Shown in pieces: positions 1 to 9,104 of a stretch of DNA of 64,000 bases. The translations under genes were made by a program, and so were the position numbers. The stretch's first letter is position 1. The number at the start of each line of letters is the position of its first letter. Source of the stretch: Ornithobacterium rhinotracheale (GTDB lineage Bacteria > Bacteroidota > Bacteroidia > Flavobacteriales > Weeksellaceae); NCBI RefSeq assembly GCF_004088395.1, contig NZ_CP035107.1:1999001-2063000 (forward strand). The letters are read 5' to 3'. The notes under the pieces are model-generated. The model saw only the letters and a program-made list of their open reading frames with translations, was not told where the DNA came from and did not search any database.

Positions 1-641
1 ATAATCATAATATAGATACCTCGGAGGATTATTATAAAGAAGTGATTTCTACGCGTGCCTTTGAAGACCGCTTGGAGACTATCTCTAATGTGCGCAAAAC
101 CTCTATTACGCTATGCTCGGGGGGCATCATCGGAATGGGAGAAAAGTTAGAAGACCGTGCAGGAATGCTTAAAGTTTTGGCAAACATGTACCCTCAACCA
201 GAAAGCTTACCCATCAACGCTCTAGTACCCGTAGAAGGTACGCCTATGGAGGAGCAAGAGCCAGTATCTATCTTTGAAATGGTGCGAATGATTGCCACAG
301 CGCGCATCGTGATCCCAACCACGCAAGTTAGGCTCTCGGCAGGGCGCACGCAGATGACTAAGGAGGGGCAGACTCTCTGCTTCCTTGCAGGAGCAAACTC
401 CATCTTTGCAGGAGATAAGCTGCTTACTACGCCAAACCCTGATATTAACGAAGATATGAAGCTCTTTAATGAATTAAGCATTCAACCACAAGCTCCTTTT
501 GAAAAACATGCCAAAAGAGAACCAAAAGAACATCTAACACCTCCCAAAGGCGAAAACCCTAAATGGACTCGCCCTGGGCACAGCATCGAAAGAAATATTA
601 AAGCCGCACAAGTGGCCAAAGAAATTAGAAAAAATAATTAA
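1..641 (+). CDS. bioB: Biotin synthase, C-terminal part (5' end outside window)
   Basis: The reading frame is open from the first bases, which encode NHNIDTSEDYYKEVISTR in frame with the long downstream part, so the gene starts upstream of the window. The visible ~212 residues are the C-terminal half of biotin synthase, the radical-SAM enzyme that inserts sulfur into dethiobiotin. Recognisable family motifs are CSGGIIGMGE, the segment around VPVEGTP, and LSAGRTQM near the end of the barrel. The CxxxCxxC cluster motif lies upstream. The last ~50 residues are a polar, lysine-rich extension (KREPKEHLTPPKGENP) beyond the usual catalytic domain. The gene ends 14 bp before the next one. Confidence 0.93.
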   Translation, partial: NHNIDTSEDYYKEVISTRAFEDRLETISNVRKTSITLCSGGIIGMGEKLEDRAGMLKVLANMYPQPESLPINALVPVEGTPMEEQEPVSIFEMVRMIATARIVIPTTQVRLSAGRTQMTKEGQTLCFLAGANSIFAGDKLLTTPNPDINEDMKLFNELSIQPQAPFEKHAKREPKEHLTPPKGENPKWTRPGHSIERNIKAAQVAKEIRKNN

Positions 642-655
642 ATCTCTTTACTCAT

Positions 656-1093
656 ATGAAAAACATTAAAGCACTCGGTGCCCTATGCATTCTCCTGCTA
701 GGCATCACCACTCACGCGCAAACAGCCTACTCAGGCGCAGGCGACTTAAAAGCCCAAGCGGGCGTTGCTCTTTTTGGCTACGGAAATGGGCTCACCGGCA
801 CGGTAGACTATGGCTTAACCGACCTCTTCTCTGTGGGGGCGGGCGTTGAGCTTTACTTTGGCTCAAATGATAATAGCAATTTCTACCTCTCAGGGCGTGC
901 CAATCTGCATTTAGGCGAAACTTTAAATATGCCCTCCAATATGGATTTGTACCCAGGGCTTGATTTAGGCGTAAATGGCAACGGCCTCGGGCTCGGGGGG
1001 CACTTGGGCTACCGCTATTTCTTTACCGAAAAAGTGGGGGCTTTTGCTGAAATTGGCTCGCGAGGGAGCTTAGGAGTTACTATAAATTTATAG
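656..1093 (+). CDS. Small outer-membrane beta-barrel-like protein
   Basis: A 145-residue protein with an N-terminal signal peptide ending near THAQ, so it is exported. The rest alternates glycine and aromatic or aliphatic residues (GVALFGYGNG, VGAGVELYFG, LGLGGHLGYRYFF) and ends in an amphipathic strand, as in small outer-membrane barrels. Length allows about 8 strands. I do not recognise a specific family or function. It sits 14 bp after bioB and 4 bp before the flavoprotein gene, so the three are probably co-transcribed. Confidence 0.7.
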   Translation: MKNIKALGALCILLLGITTHAQTAYSGAGDLKAQAGVALFGYGNGLTGTVDYGLTDLFSVGAGVELYFGSNDNSNFYLSGRANLHLGETLNMPSNMDLYPGLDLGVNGNGLGLGGHLGYRYFFTEKVGAFAEIGSRGSLGVTINL

Positions 1094-1097
1094 CATT

Positions 1098-2297
1098 TTG
1101 AAAGAAATCGCCATTATAGGAGGAGGTGCCGCGGGCTTCTTTTTGGGGGCCAACTTGGCACCTTCTTTTCGTGTACACCTTTTTGAAAAAGCTGCTGCGC
1201 CAATGCAAAAGGTGCGCATCTCGGGCGGTGGGCGGTGCAACCTTACACACGCCTGTTTTGACCCTATGACGCTAGTCGATTTTTACCCGCGCGGCCACCG
1301 AGAGCTCATCAGCGTTTTTGGTAAATTTCAGCCAGCTGATACAATGGGCTGGTTTGAGGAGCGTGGTGTTCCGCTGAAGATTCAAGACGATATGCGCGTG
1401 TTCCCCGCTTCAGACAATTCTATGGACATCGTGGAAACTTTAATCAAGGAAAACCAAAAAAGAGATACCCAAATTCATTTAAGCGAAGGGGTGAAAGCGA
1501 TAGCCGTTTTGCCTCAGGGCGGTTTTAAAATCACCACAAGCCTAGGGGAATATCGATTTGACCAAGTGGCCATCACCACAGGAAGCAGTCCGCATATGTG
1601 GCAAATCATTGAGAAGCTCGGGCATAGCATTGTGCAACCCGTGCCCTCGCTCTTTACCTTTAAGTGCAATGCCCCCCTATTACAAGGCTTGCAAGGCACG
1701 AGCTTTAAAAATGCTGAATTAAGCATTAAAGACACCCCGCTCAATAGTCAAGGCGATTTACTCATTACGCACTGGGGGTTGAGTGGACCAGCTGTTTTGG
1801 TGCTTTCGGCGTGGGGTGCACGAATTTTAAACCAAAAAAATTATAAATTCCAATTAATGGTGAATTTTATAGGTGAAAGCGAGGAAGATTGCAAATCTAC
1901 TTTAAAAGCCTTTAAATCCGAAAATAGCAAAAATGCCATTGGGAAAATTCATCCTTATGAAATCACCAAACGCTTTTGGCATCAATTATTGGAGGTATGC
2001 CAAATCCCTGCCGATAAAAAATATACCGAAATTCCTGATGCGAAATTGTTTCTTTTAGCCAAAAAACTCACACAATCCGAATTTGAAATTACAGGTAAAA
2101 GCACATTTAAAGATGAATTTGTAACGGCTGGTGGCGTGAAACTCAACGAAATCAATTTTAAAAACATGGAGAGCAAAATCGTTCCAAATCTGTATTTTGC
2201 GGGTGAGGTGCTTGATATTGATGCCGTAACGGGCGGATTTAATTTCCAAGCCTGTTGGAGCGAGGCCTACTTGATTGCACAGGCTATGAATCAATAA
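1098..2297 (+). CDS. NAD(P)/FAD-dependent oxidoreductase, HI0933/YhiN family
   Basis: A 399-residue flavoprotein of the HI0933 (BaiN/RdsA-like) family, of uncertain physiological substrate. The N-terminus KEIAIIGGGAAGFFLG is the Rossmann GxGxxG FAD-binding loop, followed by RISGGGRCNLTH, a signature of this family. The C-terminus AGEVLDIDAVTGGFNFQ is the second FAD-contact motif. The start is a TTG at 1098, directly after the stop of the preceding gene; no ATG lies between that stop and the Rossmann motif, so the non-ATG start is well supported. Length is normal for the family. Confidence 0.88.
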   Translation: MKEIAIIGGGAAGFFLGANLAPSFRVHLFEKAAAPMQKVRISGGGRCNLTHACFDPMTLVDFYPRGHRELISVFGKFQPADTMGWFEERGVPLKIQDDMRVFPASDNSMDIVETLIKENQKRDTQIHLSEGVKAIAVLPQGGFKITTSLGEYRFDQVAITTGSSPHMWQIIEKLGHSIVQPVPSLFTFKCNAPLLQGLQGTSFKNAELSIKDTPLNSQGDLLITHWGLSGPAVLVLSAWGARILNQKNYKFQLMVNFIGESEEDCKSTLKAFKSENSKNAIGKIHPYEITKRFWHQLLEVCQIPADKKYTEIPDAKLFLLAKKLTQSEFEITGKSTFKDEFVTAGGVKLNEINFKNMESKIVPNLYFAGEVLDIDAVTGGFNFQACWSEAYLIAQAMNQ

Positions 2298-2320
2298 ATT
2301 AAAGCATTGTGGCAATATAT

Positions 2321-2350
2321 TTTGGAATCTGAAAAATTTATGTATCTTTG
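2321..2350 (+). promoter_or_regulatory. Bacteroidota-type promoter for rpsP
   Basis: TTTG at 2321-2324 and TATCTTTG at 2343-2350, separated by 18 bp, match the Bacteroidota consensus TTTG-N(19-21)-TANNTTTG closely. It lies about 64 bp upstream of the rpsP start and just after the stop of the preceding gene. Confidence 0.75.
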
Positions 2351-2413
2351 CCACCGAAAATTTAAATTAAATATTAATCGAGGACAGAGCTCCTCAAAAT
2401 TAAAACAAAACTT

Positions 2414-2923
2414 ATGGCTGTAAAAATTAGATTACAGAGACACGGTAGAAAAGGAAGACCGTTTTACCACGTAGTGGTAGCAGACTCTCGCGTGAAGAGA
2501 GATGGTAAAATCATTGAAAGATTAGGTTCTTACAACCCAATCACCAACCCTGCAACCATCGAGCTAGATGTAGATAAAGCTGTGGCTTGGCTACAAAAAG
2601 GCGCGCAGCCTACCAATACAGCTCGTGCAATCCTATCGCACGAAGGGGCTTTATTGAAAAAACACTTACTTGGTGGCGTAGCCAAAGGCGCTTTTGATGA
2701 AGCCGAAGCTGAAAAAAGATTTAACGCTTGGGTGGAAAACAAAAAATCTCAAGTAGATGCTAAAAAAGAAAATTTAGCAAACGCTGCTGAAGAAGCTAAA
2801 AAAGCAAGATTAGAAGCTGAGCGCAAAATCGCTGAAGCTCGCGTAGCCGTAGCTGAGGAAGAAGCTCCCGCTGCTGAGGAAGCTGCTGCACCAGCTGAAG
2901 AAGAAACTACTTCTGAAGAATAA
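2414..2923 (+). CDS. rpsP: 30S ribosomal protein S16
   Basis: Small-subunit protein S16, recognised by its N-terminus [19 protein letters not shown] followed by [12 protein letters not shown] and the RLGSYNP segment within the first ~45 residues. The protein is 169 residues, about twice the size of the minimal bacterial S16. The extra C-terminal half is a Lys/Ala/Glu-rich helix running into an acidic, alanine-rich tail, an extension known in Bacteroidota S16. rimM follows 10 bp downstream, the usual rpsP-rimM pairing. Confidence 0.97.
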   Translation: MAVKIRLQRHGRKGRPFYHVVVADSRVKRDGKIIERLGSYNPITNPATIELDVDKAVAWLQKGAQPTNTARAILSHEGALLKKHLLGGVAKGAFDEAEAEKRFNAWVENKKSQVDAKKENLANAAEEAKKARLEAERKIAEARVAVAEEEAPAAEEAAAPAEEETTSEE

Positions 2924-2933
2924 ATTTTAGCAA

Positions 2934-3449
2934 ATGCAGAAACAAGATTGTTACTTACTAGGTACAATCACTAAGGCGATTGGGTACAAAGGGGAATTAA
3001 ACTTATTCCTTGACACCGATGAACCTGAAACATATCAAAATTTGGAATCAATATTCGTGGAACAACACGGATTATTGGTTCCATTTTTTTTGAAAAAAGC
3101 AGAACTTCATCGTGGCAACCACCTAAGGATCTTAATCGAGGATTGTCCAGACCCTGAGCGAATGATTGGCAAGCAAGTATTTTTACCGCTTTCAACTCTG
3201 CCTGCGCTTGAGGGAAATAAATTTTATTATCACGAAATCATCGGCTTTGATGTCATAGCTGATGGCAAAAAGATAGGCACTGTAAAGGAAGTGCGAGATA
3301 CTACTGCGCAGGATTTATTGGTCGTTCAAACAAATGACGGTAAAGAGATTTTAATCCCACTTATTGATGAATGGCTACAAGAAGTGAATCGTGCAGAGAA
3401 AAGTATTTCTTTTAACCTTCCTGAGGGCTTTTTATCTATTTTTGAGTAA
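2934..3449 (+). CDS. rimM: Ribosome maturation factor RimM
   Basis: A 171-residue RimM, which binds S19 and assists maturation of the 30S head. The N-terminal RimM domain begins LLGTITKAIGYKGELNLFLDTD. The C-terminal PRC-barrel runs from about residue 95 (YYHEIIGFDVI) through TAQDLLVVQTNDGKEILIPLI. It lies 10 bp after rpsP and is likely translated from the same mRNA. The converging cinA gene ends 5 bp downstream on the other strand. Confidence 0.95.
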   Translation: MQKQDCYLLGTITKAIGYKGELNLFLDTDEPETYQNLESIFVEQHGLLVPFFLKKAELHRGNHLRILIEDCPDPERMIGKQVFLPLSTLPALEGNKFYYHEIIGFDVIADGKKIGTVKEVRDTTAQDLLVVQTNDGKEILIPLIDEWLQEVNRAEKSISFNLPEGFLSIFE

Positions 3450-3454
3450 TGGCG

Positions 3455-4714
3455 TTAAGCCTCTTTCAATATAAAATTCATTAATTGCTCAATGGCCATA
3501 TCAGCCATTCTATCTGTAAATTCGGCGCGCTCATAATGCGGGTAGAATAGGCGAATGGCAGTAGCTTTTTGCTTAGAAGCTATCCCAATATAGGCCAAGC
3601 CTACTTCATTACCAAAGTCATCTTTATTAGGTCCTGCAACACCTGTTGTGCTCACGGCAAAATCTGCCTTGAATTTCTCCACGGCACCTTTTGCCATTTG
3701 TATGGCAACTTCCTCATTTACGACACCTTTGGTCTTCACCACCTCCGCAGAAACGCCCAATTCTTGAATTTTGATTTGCGGATCGTACGCCACCAAACTC
3801 CCCATAAAATAACCTGAACTCCCTGAAACACTCGTAATTCTATGAGAGACCAAGCCCGCTGTAAAGCTCTCCGCAGTCGCAATTTTCAATGATTTTTCTA
3901 GGCATAAATCTTTCAATCGCTCGGGCATATCTTGCTCATTCTCGGCATATACATTATTGGGAATTATATTTTTCAGTTTTTGGGCTAAATCTTCTAGCTG
4001 TTTTTCAAGCACGGAAAAGTCTTTGCCAATTCCTGTAAAGCGCATTTTTATTCGGCTATTTTTAGGCAAATAAGCCAATTTCACATTCTCGGGCATTTCG
4101 TTTTCAAAGTCCGATAAAATAATTGCTAATTCACTTTCGGGCACATCGTACACCCGCACATATTTGTGCAAACGATAATTTGCCAAAAAATCTTTTTTTA
4201 TTTTTGGAATTACTTGTGTTTGCATCAAATGGCGCATCTCTACAGGAACACCTGGCAAATTGATGATTACACTATTCTGATACTTAGACCAAATACCACA
4301 AGCCGTGCCTGTTTGGTTTCTAAGCGGCTCAGAGTTTTCTGGCAATAAGGCTTGATTTCTAGTAAGCTCATTCATTGAGCGGCGCAAATTTTGGGCATAA
4401 TGCTCCTCTACCCATGCCAAGGCTTGCTCGTTCATCACCAACTTTTCACCCAATAAATCCGCTACTACAAATTTAGTCTTATCATCTCTCGTAGGCCCAA
4501 GCCCACCTGTGGTGATAATGATATCTGCGTGAAGGGCGGCCTCTTTAATTTTCTTTTGAATGGTAGCCTCTTCGTCGTGAATTACACTAATCTCATTGAG
4601 CTGCACATTAATTTTATTCAGCTGCTTAGCAATAAAATGGGCATTGGTATCAAGCGTATCGCCTAGGAGGACTTCATCTCCAATGCTTATAATATGGGCA
4701 AAAAGGCTTTTCAT
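3455..4714 (-). CDS. cinA: CinA family: MocF-type domain plus nicotinamide-nucleotide amidase
   Basis: A CinA-family protein of about 419 residues. The N-terminal MoaB/MogA-like domain starts IISIGDEVLLGDTLDTNAHF and carries TTGGLGPTRDD. The C-terminal amidase domain (ATAESFTAGLVSHRI, then VSTTGVAGP) deamidates nicotinamide mononucleotide in characterised members, a pyridine-nucleotide salvage step. I place the start at 4714 (MKSLFAHIISIGDE). The in-frame ATG at 4744 would add ten residues unlike the family and overlap lipA by 23 bp, whereas 4714 leaves a 7-bp gap after the lipA stop. It is the last gene of the leftward cluster. Confidence 0.93.
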   Translation of the reverse strand: MKSLFAHIISIGDEVLLGDTLDTNAHFIAKQLNKINVQLNEISVIHDEEATIQKKIKEAALHADIIITTGGLGPTRDDKTKFVVADLLGEKLVMNEQALAWVEEHYAQNLRRSMNELTRNQALLPENSEPLRNQTGTACGIWSKYQNSVIINLPGVPVEMRHLMQTQVIPKIKKDFLANYRLHKYVRVYDVPESELAIILSDFENEMPENVKLAYLPKNSRIKMRFTGIGKDFSVLEKQLEDLAQKLKNIIPNNVYAENEQDMPERLKDLCLEKSLKIATAESFTAGLVSHRITSVSGSSGYFMGSLVAYDPQIKIQELGVSAEVVKTKGVVNEEVAIQMAKGAVEKFKADFAVSTTGVAGPNKDDFGNEVGLAYIGIASKQKATAIRLFYPHYERAEFTDRMADMAIEQLMNFILKEA

Positions 4715-4721
4715 TCTTTTT

Positions 4722-5624
4722 TTATAAAATATGTTTTTCTGCACGGTAGGACGAGCGCACTAGCGGACTGCTTTCCACATGGCGGAAGCCTCCTAGATTT
4801 CGTGCAAAATCTTCTAGTGATTTAAACTCCTCTGGTGTAATGTATCGTTTCACGGGCAGGTGCTTCTTAGTCGGTTGGAGGTACTGCCCTATGGTGATGA
4901 TATCTACCCCCGCAGAATGAATATCCTCAATAGTTTGATACACTTCATCAAGCTCCTCGCCTAGCCCTAGCATAATTCCTGTTTTCACACGGCGCTGCCC
5001 TTGGTCTTTCAGGTATTTTAAGACATCTAAACTTCTGTCATATTTAGCTTGGATACGCACCTCGCGAGTCAATCGGCGCACGGTTTCCATATTATGAGAG
5101 ATGACCTCTGGCTTTACTTTAATCATTCTATCTATATGGCGGGTGATGCCCTGAAAATCTGGAATTAGGGTTTCCATCGTGGTTTCTGGGCTTATTCTGC
5201 GCACTGCATTCACGGTTTCTGCCCAAATGATGGAACCCATATCTTTTAAATCATCTCTATCAACAGAGGTGATTACGGCGTGCTTGATTTTCATTAATTT
5301 AATAGAGCGTGCCACTTTTTCAGGCTCGGCCCAATCTACGGCGCTGGGGCGCCCCGTTTGCACACCGCAGAATCCGCACGAGCGGGTGCATACATTGCCT
5401 AGTATCATAAAGGTGGCTGTGCCCTCGCCCCAGCATTCGCCCATATTGGGGCAGCTACCACTTTGGCATATGGTGTTTAATTTGTAATTATCTACGGTTT
5501 CTCTAAGCTGTTTATATTTTTTACCAGTGGGTAATTTCACGCGCAACCACTTAGGTTTTGGGGTGTGGAGTGGTGCATTTTGCGGAGTTGTTTCCTGCAT
5601 AATTTTGTTCTCTGTTTTGTACAA
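4722..5624 (-). CDS. lipA: Lipoyl synthase
   Basis: A 300-residue radical-SAM enzyme that inserts two sulfurs into octanoyl-protein to make lipoyl groups for 2-oxoacid dehydrogenases and GcvH; a gcvH lies at the other end of this window. The auxiliary cluster cysteines are in CQSGSCPNMGEC, the SAM cluster in CTRSCGFC, and the C-terminal serine ligand region is SSPLVRSSYRA, so all cluster ligands are present. The start at 5624 gives MYKTENKIM; the ATG at 5600 (MQETTPQNAP) is an equally plausible start. Confidence 0.96.
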   Translation of the reverse strand: MYKTENKIMQETTPQNAPLHTPKPKWLRVKLPTGKKYKQLRETVDNYKLNTICQSGSCPNMGECWGEGTATFMILGNVCTRSCGFCGVQTGRPSAVDWAEPEKVARSIKLMKIKHAVITSVDRDDLKDMGSIIWAETVNAVRRISPETTMETLIPDFQGITRHIDRMIKVKPEVISHNMETVRRLTREVRIQAKYDRSLDVLKYLKDQGQRRVKTGIMLGLGEELDEVYQTIEDIHSAGVDIITIGQYLQPTKKHLPVKRYITPEEFKSLEDFARNLGGFRHVESSPLVRSSYRAEKHIL

Positions 5625-5674
5625 AGTTAATTAATTTTCGTGAGATTTTTTAACCTTGCAAGTTTCGTGTTTCT

Positions 5675-6229
5675 TTATTTACTTTTCATTGATTCCTCGA
5701 GCAGAGCCTTGGCTCGGAGCAAGCGCACTTTGACATTGGAGAGCGAGAGCGAGAGTTCCTTTGCAATTTGGTTATAAGTCTTTTCTTCCAGATAGCGCAG
5801 GCGTATTATCTCTTGGTAAATGCTTGGCAATTTTGCCAAATGGCTCATTAGCTCCTCGGTATTTTGTTCCAGAATTAGGGATTGCTCTGGGCTGGGCACT
5901 GCGCTGGATAGGTCTATGCTGCGCAGCTCATCATCTATTGAGATGTTTAGTTCGGGCTTTTTCCGGATATAATCTATCATTGTATTATGGGCTATGGCGC
6001 GCACCCAAGTGGCAAAATCAAAGTCTTCGTTGTACAACTTTAATTTCTGAAAGACTTTGGTAAATGTCTTAATGCTAATGTCCTCGGCATCAGCTTTATT
6101 TTGAATTTTGCCCAAAACATAATAATGCACCTTATCCCAAAAGAGATTCATCAGCGTAGTCTGTGCGGCTTGCTTGCCCTTTTTAGCCTCTTGTATCAGA
6201 GCTATAAGTTCCGTTTTTTTCAACCCCAA
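5675..6229 (-). CDS. RNA polymerase sigma factor, ECF (sigma-70) family
   Basis: A 184-residue ECF-type sigma factor. Region 2 spans about residues 20-95 with the DAEDISIKTFTKVF and FATWVRAIAHNTMIDYIRKK segments. Region 4 (about 125-180) holds LPSIYQEIIRLRYLEEKTYNQIA and the helix-turn-helix LSLSLSNVKVRLLRAK. No anti-sigma gene is adjacent. The gene starts 3 bp after a 64-residue membrane protein gene, which could be co-regulated with it. Its regulon cannot be deduced from the sequence. Confidence 0.93.
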   Translation of the reverse strand: MGLKKTELIALIQEAKKGKQAAQTTLMNLFWDKVHYYVLGKIQNKADAEDISIKTFTKVFQKLKLYNEDFDFATWVRAIAHNTMIDYIRKKPELNISIDDELRSIDLSSAVPSPEQSLILEQNTEELMSHLAKLPSIYQEIIRLRYLEEKTYNQIAKELSLSLSNVKVRLLRAKALLEESMKSK

Positions 6230-6232
6230 AAA

Positions 6233-6427
6233 TTATTTCTCAGCTTGATTTTCGCACTGCTCTGGCATTTTCCCGCAGAAGCCACAAGGCTCGCCCTCTT
6301 TATTAAGGTGCGGATTTTGGCTAGCGCAGGTGCCTGCAAATTTCCCGTCTTTTTTAGCCCATAGCTTAATGGCAATTCCCGCGACACAAAGCAGGAGAAT
6401 GCCTACGGTGATGAGTAATATTTTCAT
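6233..6427 (-). CDS. Small membrane-anchored Cys-containing protein
   Basis: A 64-residue protein with an N-terminal transmembrane helix (KILLITVGILLLCVAGIAI) and a short hydrophilic tail carrying CASQNP, then CGFCGKMPEQC: a CxxC and two further cysteines that could bind metal or form disulfides. Function unknown to me. It is directly upstream of the ECF sigma gene, separated by 3 bp. Confidence 0.65.
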   Translation of the reverse strand: MKILLITVGILLLCVAGIAIKLWAKKDGKFAGTCASQNPHLNKEGEPCGFCGKMPEQCENQAEK

Positions 6428-6608
6428 TCCTTTATCTTTTTTTATTTTGCTAAATAGTACACAAAGTTACATCATTTTTCTGGGATTAGAATAGCCTTTC
6501 CAAAGCCGAATTTCATAGGCATTCCTCCCGCACGACATTGCTTTGCCCTTGCCTTACTACAAAAATCATACACATTTTTCCGCACGGCACTAAATCATCT
6601 TTTTTTTG

Positions 6609-6616
6609 TATTTTTG
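6609..6616 (+). promoter_or_regulatory. Probable -7 promoter element for parE
   Basis: TATTTTTG fits TANNTTTG and lies 42 bp before the chosen parE start. No convincing TTTG -33 box is present at the right spacing, so this is a half-match. Confidence 0.4.
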
Positions 6617-6657
6617 CCTTGAAAAGATTTTCAAAAGTTTTAGTACTCAATATTTTT

Positions 6658-8508
6658 ATGGCAAATTATACCGAAGATAATATCAAAACCCTCAGCTGGA
6701 GTGAACATATCCGCGTTCGCCCAGGAATGTACATCGGGAAACTAGGCGATGGATCCTCGCAAGATGATGGGATTTATATCTTAATTAAAGAAATTATAGA
6801 CAACTCCATCGATGAATTTGTGATGGGCAGTGGCAAAACCATCGAAATCACCCTGAAAGATGATTTAGTTACCGTGCGCGACTATGGCCGCGGGATTCCA
6901 CTAGGGAAAATGGTAGATGCCGTATCCAAAATGAACACGGGCGGAAAGTATGATAGCCGTGCCTTTAAAAAATCCGTAGGGCTTAATGGCGTGGGTACCA
7001 AGGCGGTGAATGCCCTTTCGAGCTTCTTCAAAGTGCAATCCGTGCGAGATGGCAAAACTCGTGAGGCTGAATTTTCTAAAGGTGAATTGATCGAGGCTTC
7101 GGAAGAAAAAGAAACTACACTGCGCAAGGGTACCAAAATTTCGTTTAAACCAGACCCCAGCATATTCCACAATTACCGATTCCGCACGGAATACATTGAG
7201 AAAATGCTGAAAAACTATGTGTACCTAAACCCAGGGCTACGCATCATCTTCAATGGGGAAGAATTCTACTCCGAAAACGGGCTCCAAGACCTCTTGGAAG
7301 ACTCTATTGATGAGGAAATCGCTTACCCTATCATTCACCTAAAAGGCGAGGACATAGAAATCGCCCTCACGCATAGCAATAAATCTTATTCCGAGACCTA
7401 TTACTCATTCGTCAATGGGCAAAACACCACACAAGGCGGAACACATTTAGCCGCCTTTAAAGAAGCCGTGGTGCGTGTGGGGCGCGAGCACTTTAACGCC
7501 AATTTTGATGCCTCAGACATCAAAAAATCCATCATTGCAGCCGTGGCCATTAAAGTGGTGGAACCCGTGTTTGAGTCTCAAACTAAAACCAAACTAGGCT
7601 CCACTGAAATGGGGCCCGATATGCCTAGCGTGCGCACCTTTATCAATGACTTCATTCGCACCGAGCTGGACAACTATTTGCACAAAAATCCTGAAATAGC
7701 AGAGCTTCTCTTAAAAAAGTTTAGACAATCCGAGCGAGAAAGAAAGGAACTCTCCGGCGTAAGAAAAAAAGCCAAAGAACTTGCCAAAAAGGTGAGCCTA
7801 CACAACGAAAAACTGCGCGACTGCCGACAGCATTACAACAACCCCAAAGCTAAACGCAGCCTAGAAACCACCATATTCATCACCGAGGGAGATTCTGCAA
7901 GTGGCTCCATCACCACCTGCCGCGACACCGAAACGCAGGCTGTATTTAGCCTTAAAGGAAAGCCCAAAAACAGCTTTGGACAAAGCAAAAAACTAGTCTA
8001 TGAAAATGAGGAGCTAAACTTCCTCCAAGCCGCCTTAAATATAGAAGAAGGCCTCGAAGAACTGCGCTACAACAATGTGGTGATAGCCACCGATGCCGAT
8101 GACGATGGTATGCACATTCGCCTATTAATCATCACCTTCTTCCTTCAATTCTTCCCAGAATTAATCCGAGAAGGGCACCTCTACATCTTGCAAACGCCTC
8201 TGTTTAGGGTGCGCAATAAAAAAGAAACGCGCTACTGCTACAACGAGGAAGAACGAAAAAAAGCCATTCAAGAATTGGGCAAAAATCCAGAAATCACGCG
8301 CTTTAAAGGGCTGGGCGAAATCTCCCCCAATGAGTTTAAAAACTTTATAGGCAAAGACATTCGCTTGGAGCCTGTGATGATTGGTAAAGACACCAACATT
8401 GAGGAAATGCTGGAATTCTATATGGGCAAAAACACCCGCGAGCGCCAAGAATTCATCATTGATAACCTTGTGATTGAGGACGACCGCGAGCTCTCCTTAG
8501 TAGAGTAG
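6658..8508 (+). CDS. parE: DNA topoisomerase IV subunit B (type IIA topoisomerase ATPase subunit)
   Basis: A 616-residue GyrB/ParE-type subunit that decatenates or relaxes DNA with its partner ParC/GyrA. The N-terminal GHKL ATPase domain has [29 protein letters not shown] and [14 protein letters not shown]. The TOPRIM domain has TEGDSASGS near residue 410 and [12 protein letters not shown] near residue 480. It is shorter than typical GyrB and lacks its insert, which favours ParE. The start at 6658 (MANYTEDN) follows the promoter-like element; an upstream in-frame ATG at 6538 would add 40 unrelated residues. No parC follows in this window. Confidence 0.93.
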   Translation: MANYTEDNIKTLSWSEHIRVRPGMYIGKLGDGSSQDDGIYILIKEIIDNSIDEFVMGSGKTIEITLKDDLVTVRDYGRGIPLGKMVDAVSKMNTGGKYDSRAFKKSVGLNGVGTKAVNALSSFFKVQSVRDGKTREAEFSKGELIEASEEKETTLRKGTKISFKPDPSIFHNYRFRTEYIEKMLKNYVYLNPGLRIIFNGEEFYSENGLQDLLEDSIDEEIAYPIIHLKGEDIEIALTHSNKSYSETYYSFVNGQNTTQGGTHLAAFKEAVVRVGREHFNANFDASDIKKSIIAAVAIKVVEPVFESQTKTKLGSTEMGPDMPSVRTFINDFIRTELDNYLHKNPEIAELLLKKFRQSERERKELSGVRKKAKELAKKVSLHNEKLRDCRQHYNNPKAKRSLETTIFITEGDSASGSITTCRDTETQAVFSLKGKPKNSFGQSKKLVYENEELNFLQAALNIEEGLEELRYNNVVIATDADDDGMHIRLLIITFFLQFFPELIREGHLYILQTPLFRVRNKKETRYCYNEEERKKAIQELGKNPEITRFKGLGEISPNEFKNFIGKDIRLEPVMIGKDTNIEEMLEFYMGKNTRERQEFIIDNLVIEDDRELSLVE

Positions 8509-8543
8509 CCCTTTCCACTTTTTTTATTGGCTTAAAAATAAAG

Positions 8544-8570
8544 TCCCCGCGCCCTTATAGGGCGCGGGGA
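8544..8570 (+). terminator. Terminator after parE
   Basis: A perfect 11-bp stem (8544-8554 with 8560-8570, TCCCCGCGCCC arm) with a 5-base loop, followed by TTTTCTATT. Confidence 0.85.
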
Positions 8571-8595
8571 TTTTCTATTAGACCTCCTTTCTGCC

Positions 8596-8622
8596 CCCGC
8601 GCGCGCCTGCGGCGCGCGCGGG
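8596..8622. repeat. Perfect 11-bp all-G/C hairpin
   Basis: The arm CCCGCGCGCGC (8596-8606), loop CTGCG, and exact complement at 8612-8622 form a hairpin with no T-run on either side, so it is not a standard terminator. It stands out in an AT-rich intergenic stretch and follows the parE terminator by 25 bp. Confidence 0.8.
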
Positions 8623-8652
8623 AAATAATGTCCTGCTTAGAGGCAGGCCGTT

Positions 8653-8752
8653 TTGTAAGCACTCAAAAAATTTTTGTGCGCACTGGATTTTTTTTGTGCC
8701 TACAAAATTTTTTTTTCTAAGCATCGGATTTTTTTCTATAAGCACTCGTTTA
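8653..8752. repeat. Degenerate T-rich quasi-repeats
   Basis: Four to five imperfect units of roughly 20-28 bp, each a T-run joined to a variant of TAAGCACTC or GTGCGCACTGGA (for example GTAAGCACTC, GTGCGCACTGGA, CTAAGCATCGGA, ATAAGCACTCG). The gap 8509-8865 holds no convincing gene; besides these it has the two hairpins before and the terminator after. Confidence 0.45.
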
Positions 8753-8814
8753 AGTAATTGCTGTTTTTTACCATTATTAAAATACTACTTTTATAAATAT
8801 TATTAAAACAAAAA

Positions 8815-8838
8815 AGCCAAGGCAAAATTGCCTTGGCT
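8815..8838 (-). terminator. Terminator of the leftward 74-aa/T9SS gene pair
   Basis: The perfect stem AGCCAAGGCAA / TTGCCTTGGCT is flanked by A- and T-runs on either side, so it could act in both directions. It lies 27 bp past the stop of the 74-residue gene. Confidence 0.85.
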
Positions 8839-8865
8839 TTTTAGATTTATTGAATGTAACTCTAA

Positions 8866-9090
8866 TTAAGCTACTTTTCTTGCACTGATTTTCTTATAAG
8901 CTACCATTGCAATGATGATTGCTACAGCTGCAACGATAAGAATGATTGCATTGGTATCAATTGGAGCTACTGGTCTTGTACCACCTGTCACAGGCCATCC
9001 TCCATTTCCCGTCCCTCCAGCTCCACCTCCAGATGCTGCAAAAGACAAACCAGATAGCATCAATATGCTTAATAAACTAATCTTTTTCAT
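8866..9090 (-). CDS. Small signal-peptide protein with Gly-rich segment and C-terminal membrane helix
   Basis: A 74-residue protein with a signal peptide (MKKISLLSILMLSGLSFA), a flexible Gly-rich stretch, a PVAPIDTNA segment, and a C-terminal transmembrane helix ending in basic residues (KKISARK). The layout of signal, short spacer, then TM-plus-basic tail resembles small tail-anchored exported proteins seen downstream of T9SS cargo genes; the function is unknown. It lies 14 bp after the 640-residue T9SS protein gene and shares its terminator, so the two are co-transcribed. Confidence 0.7.
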   Translation of the reverse strand: MKKISLLSILMLSGLSFAASGGGAGGTGNGGWPVTGGTRPVAPIDTNAIILIVAAVAIIIAMVAYKKISARKVA

Positions 9091-9104
9091 AGTATTTTGT
9101 TTTT

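Noticed and set aside
8596-8752. CRISPR array
   Set aside because: Units are degenerate, of unequal length and without conserved repeats and distinct spacers, and no cas genes are near.
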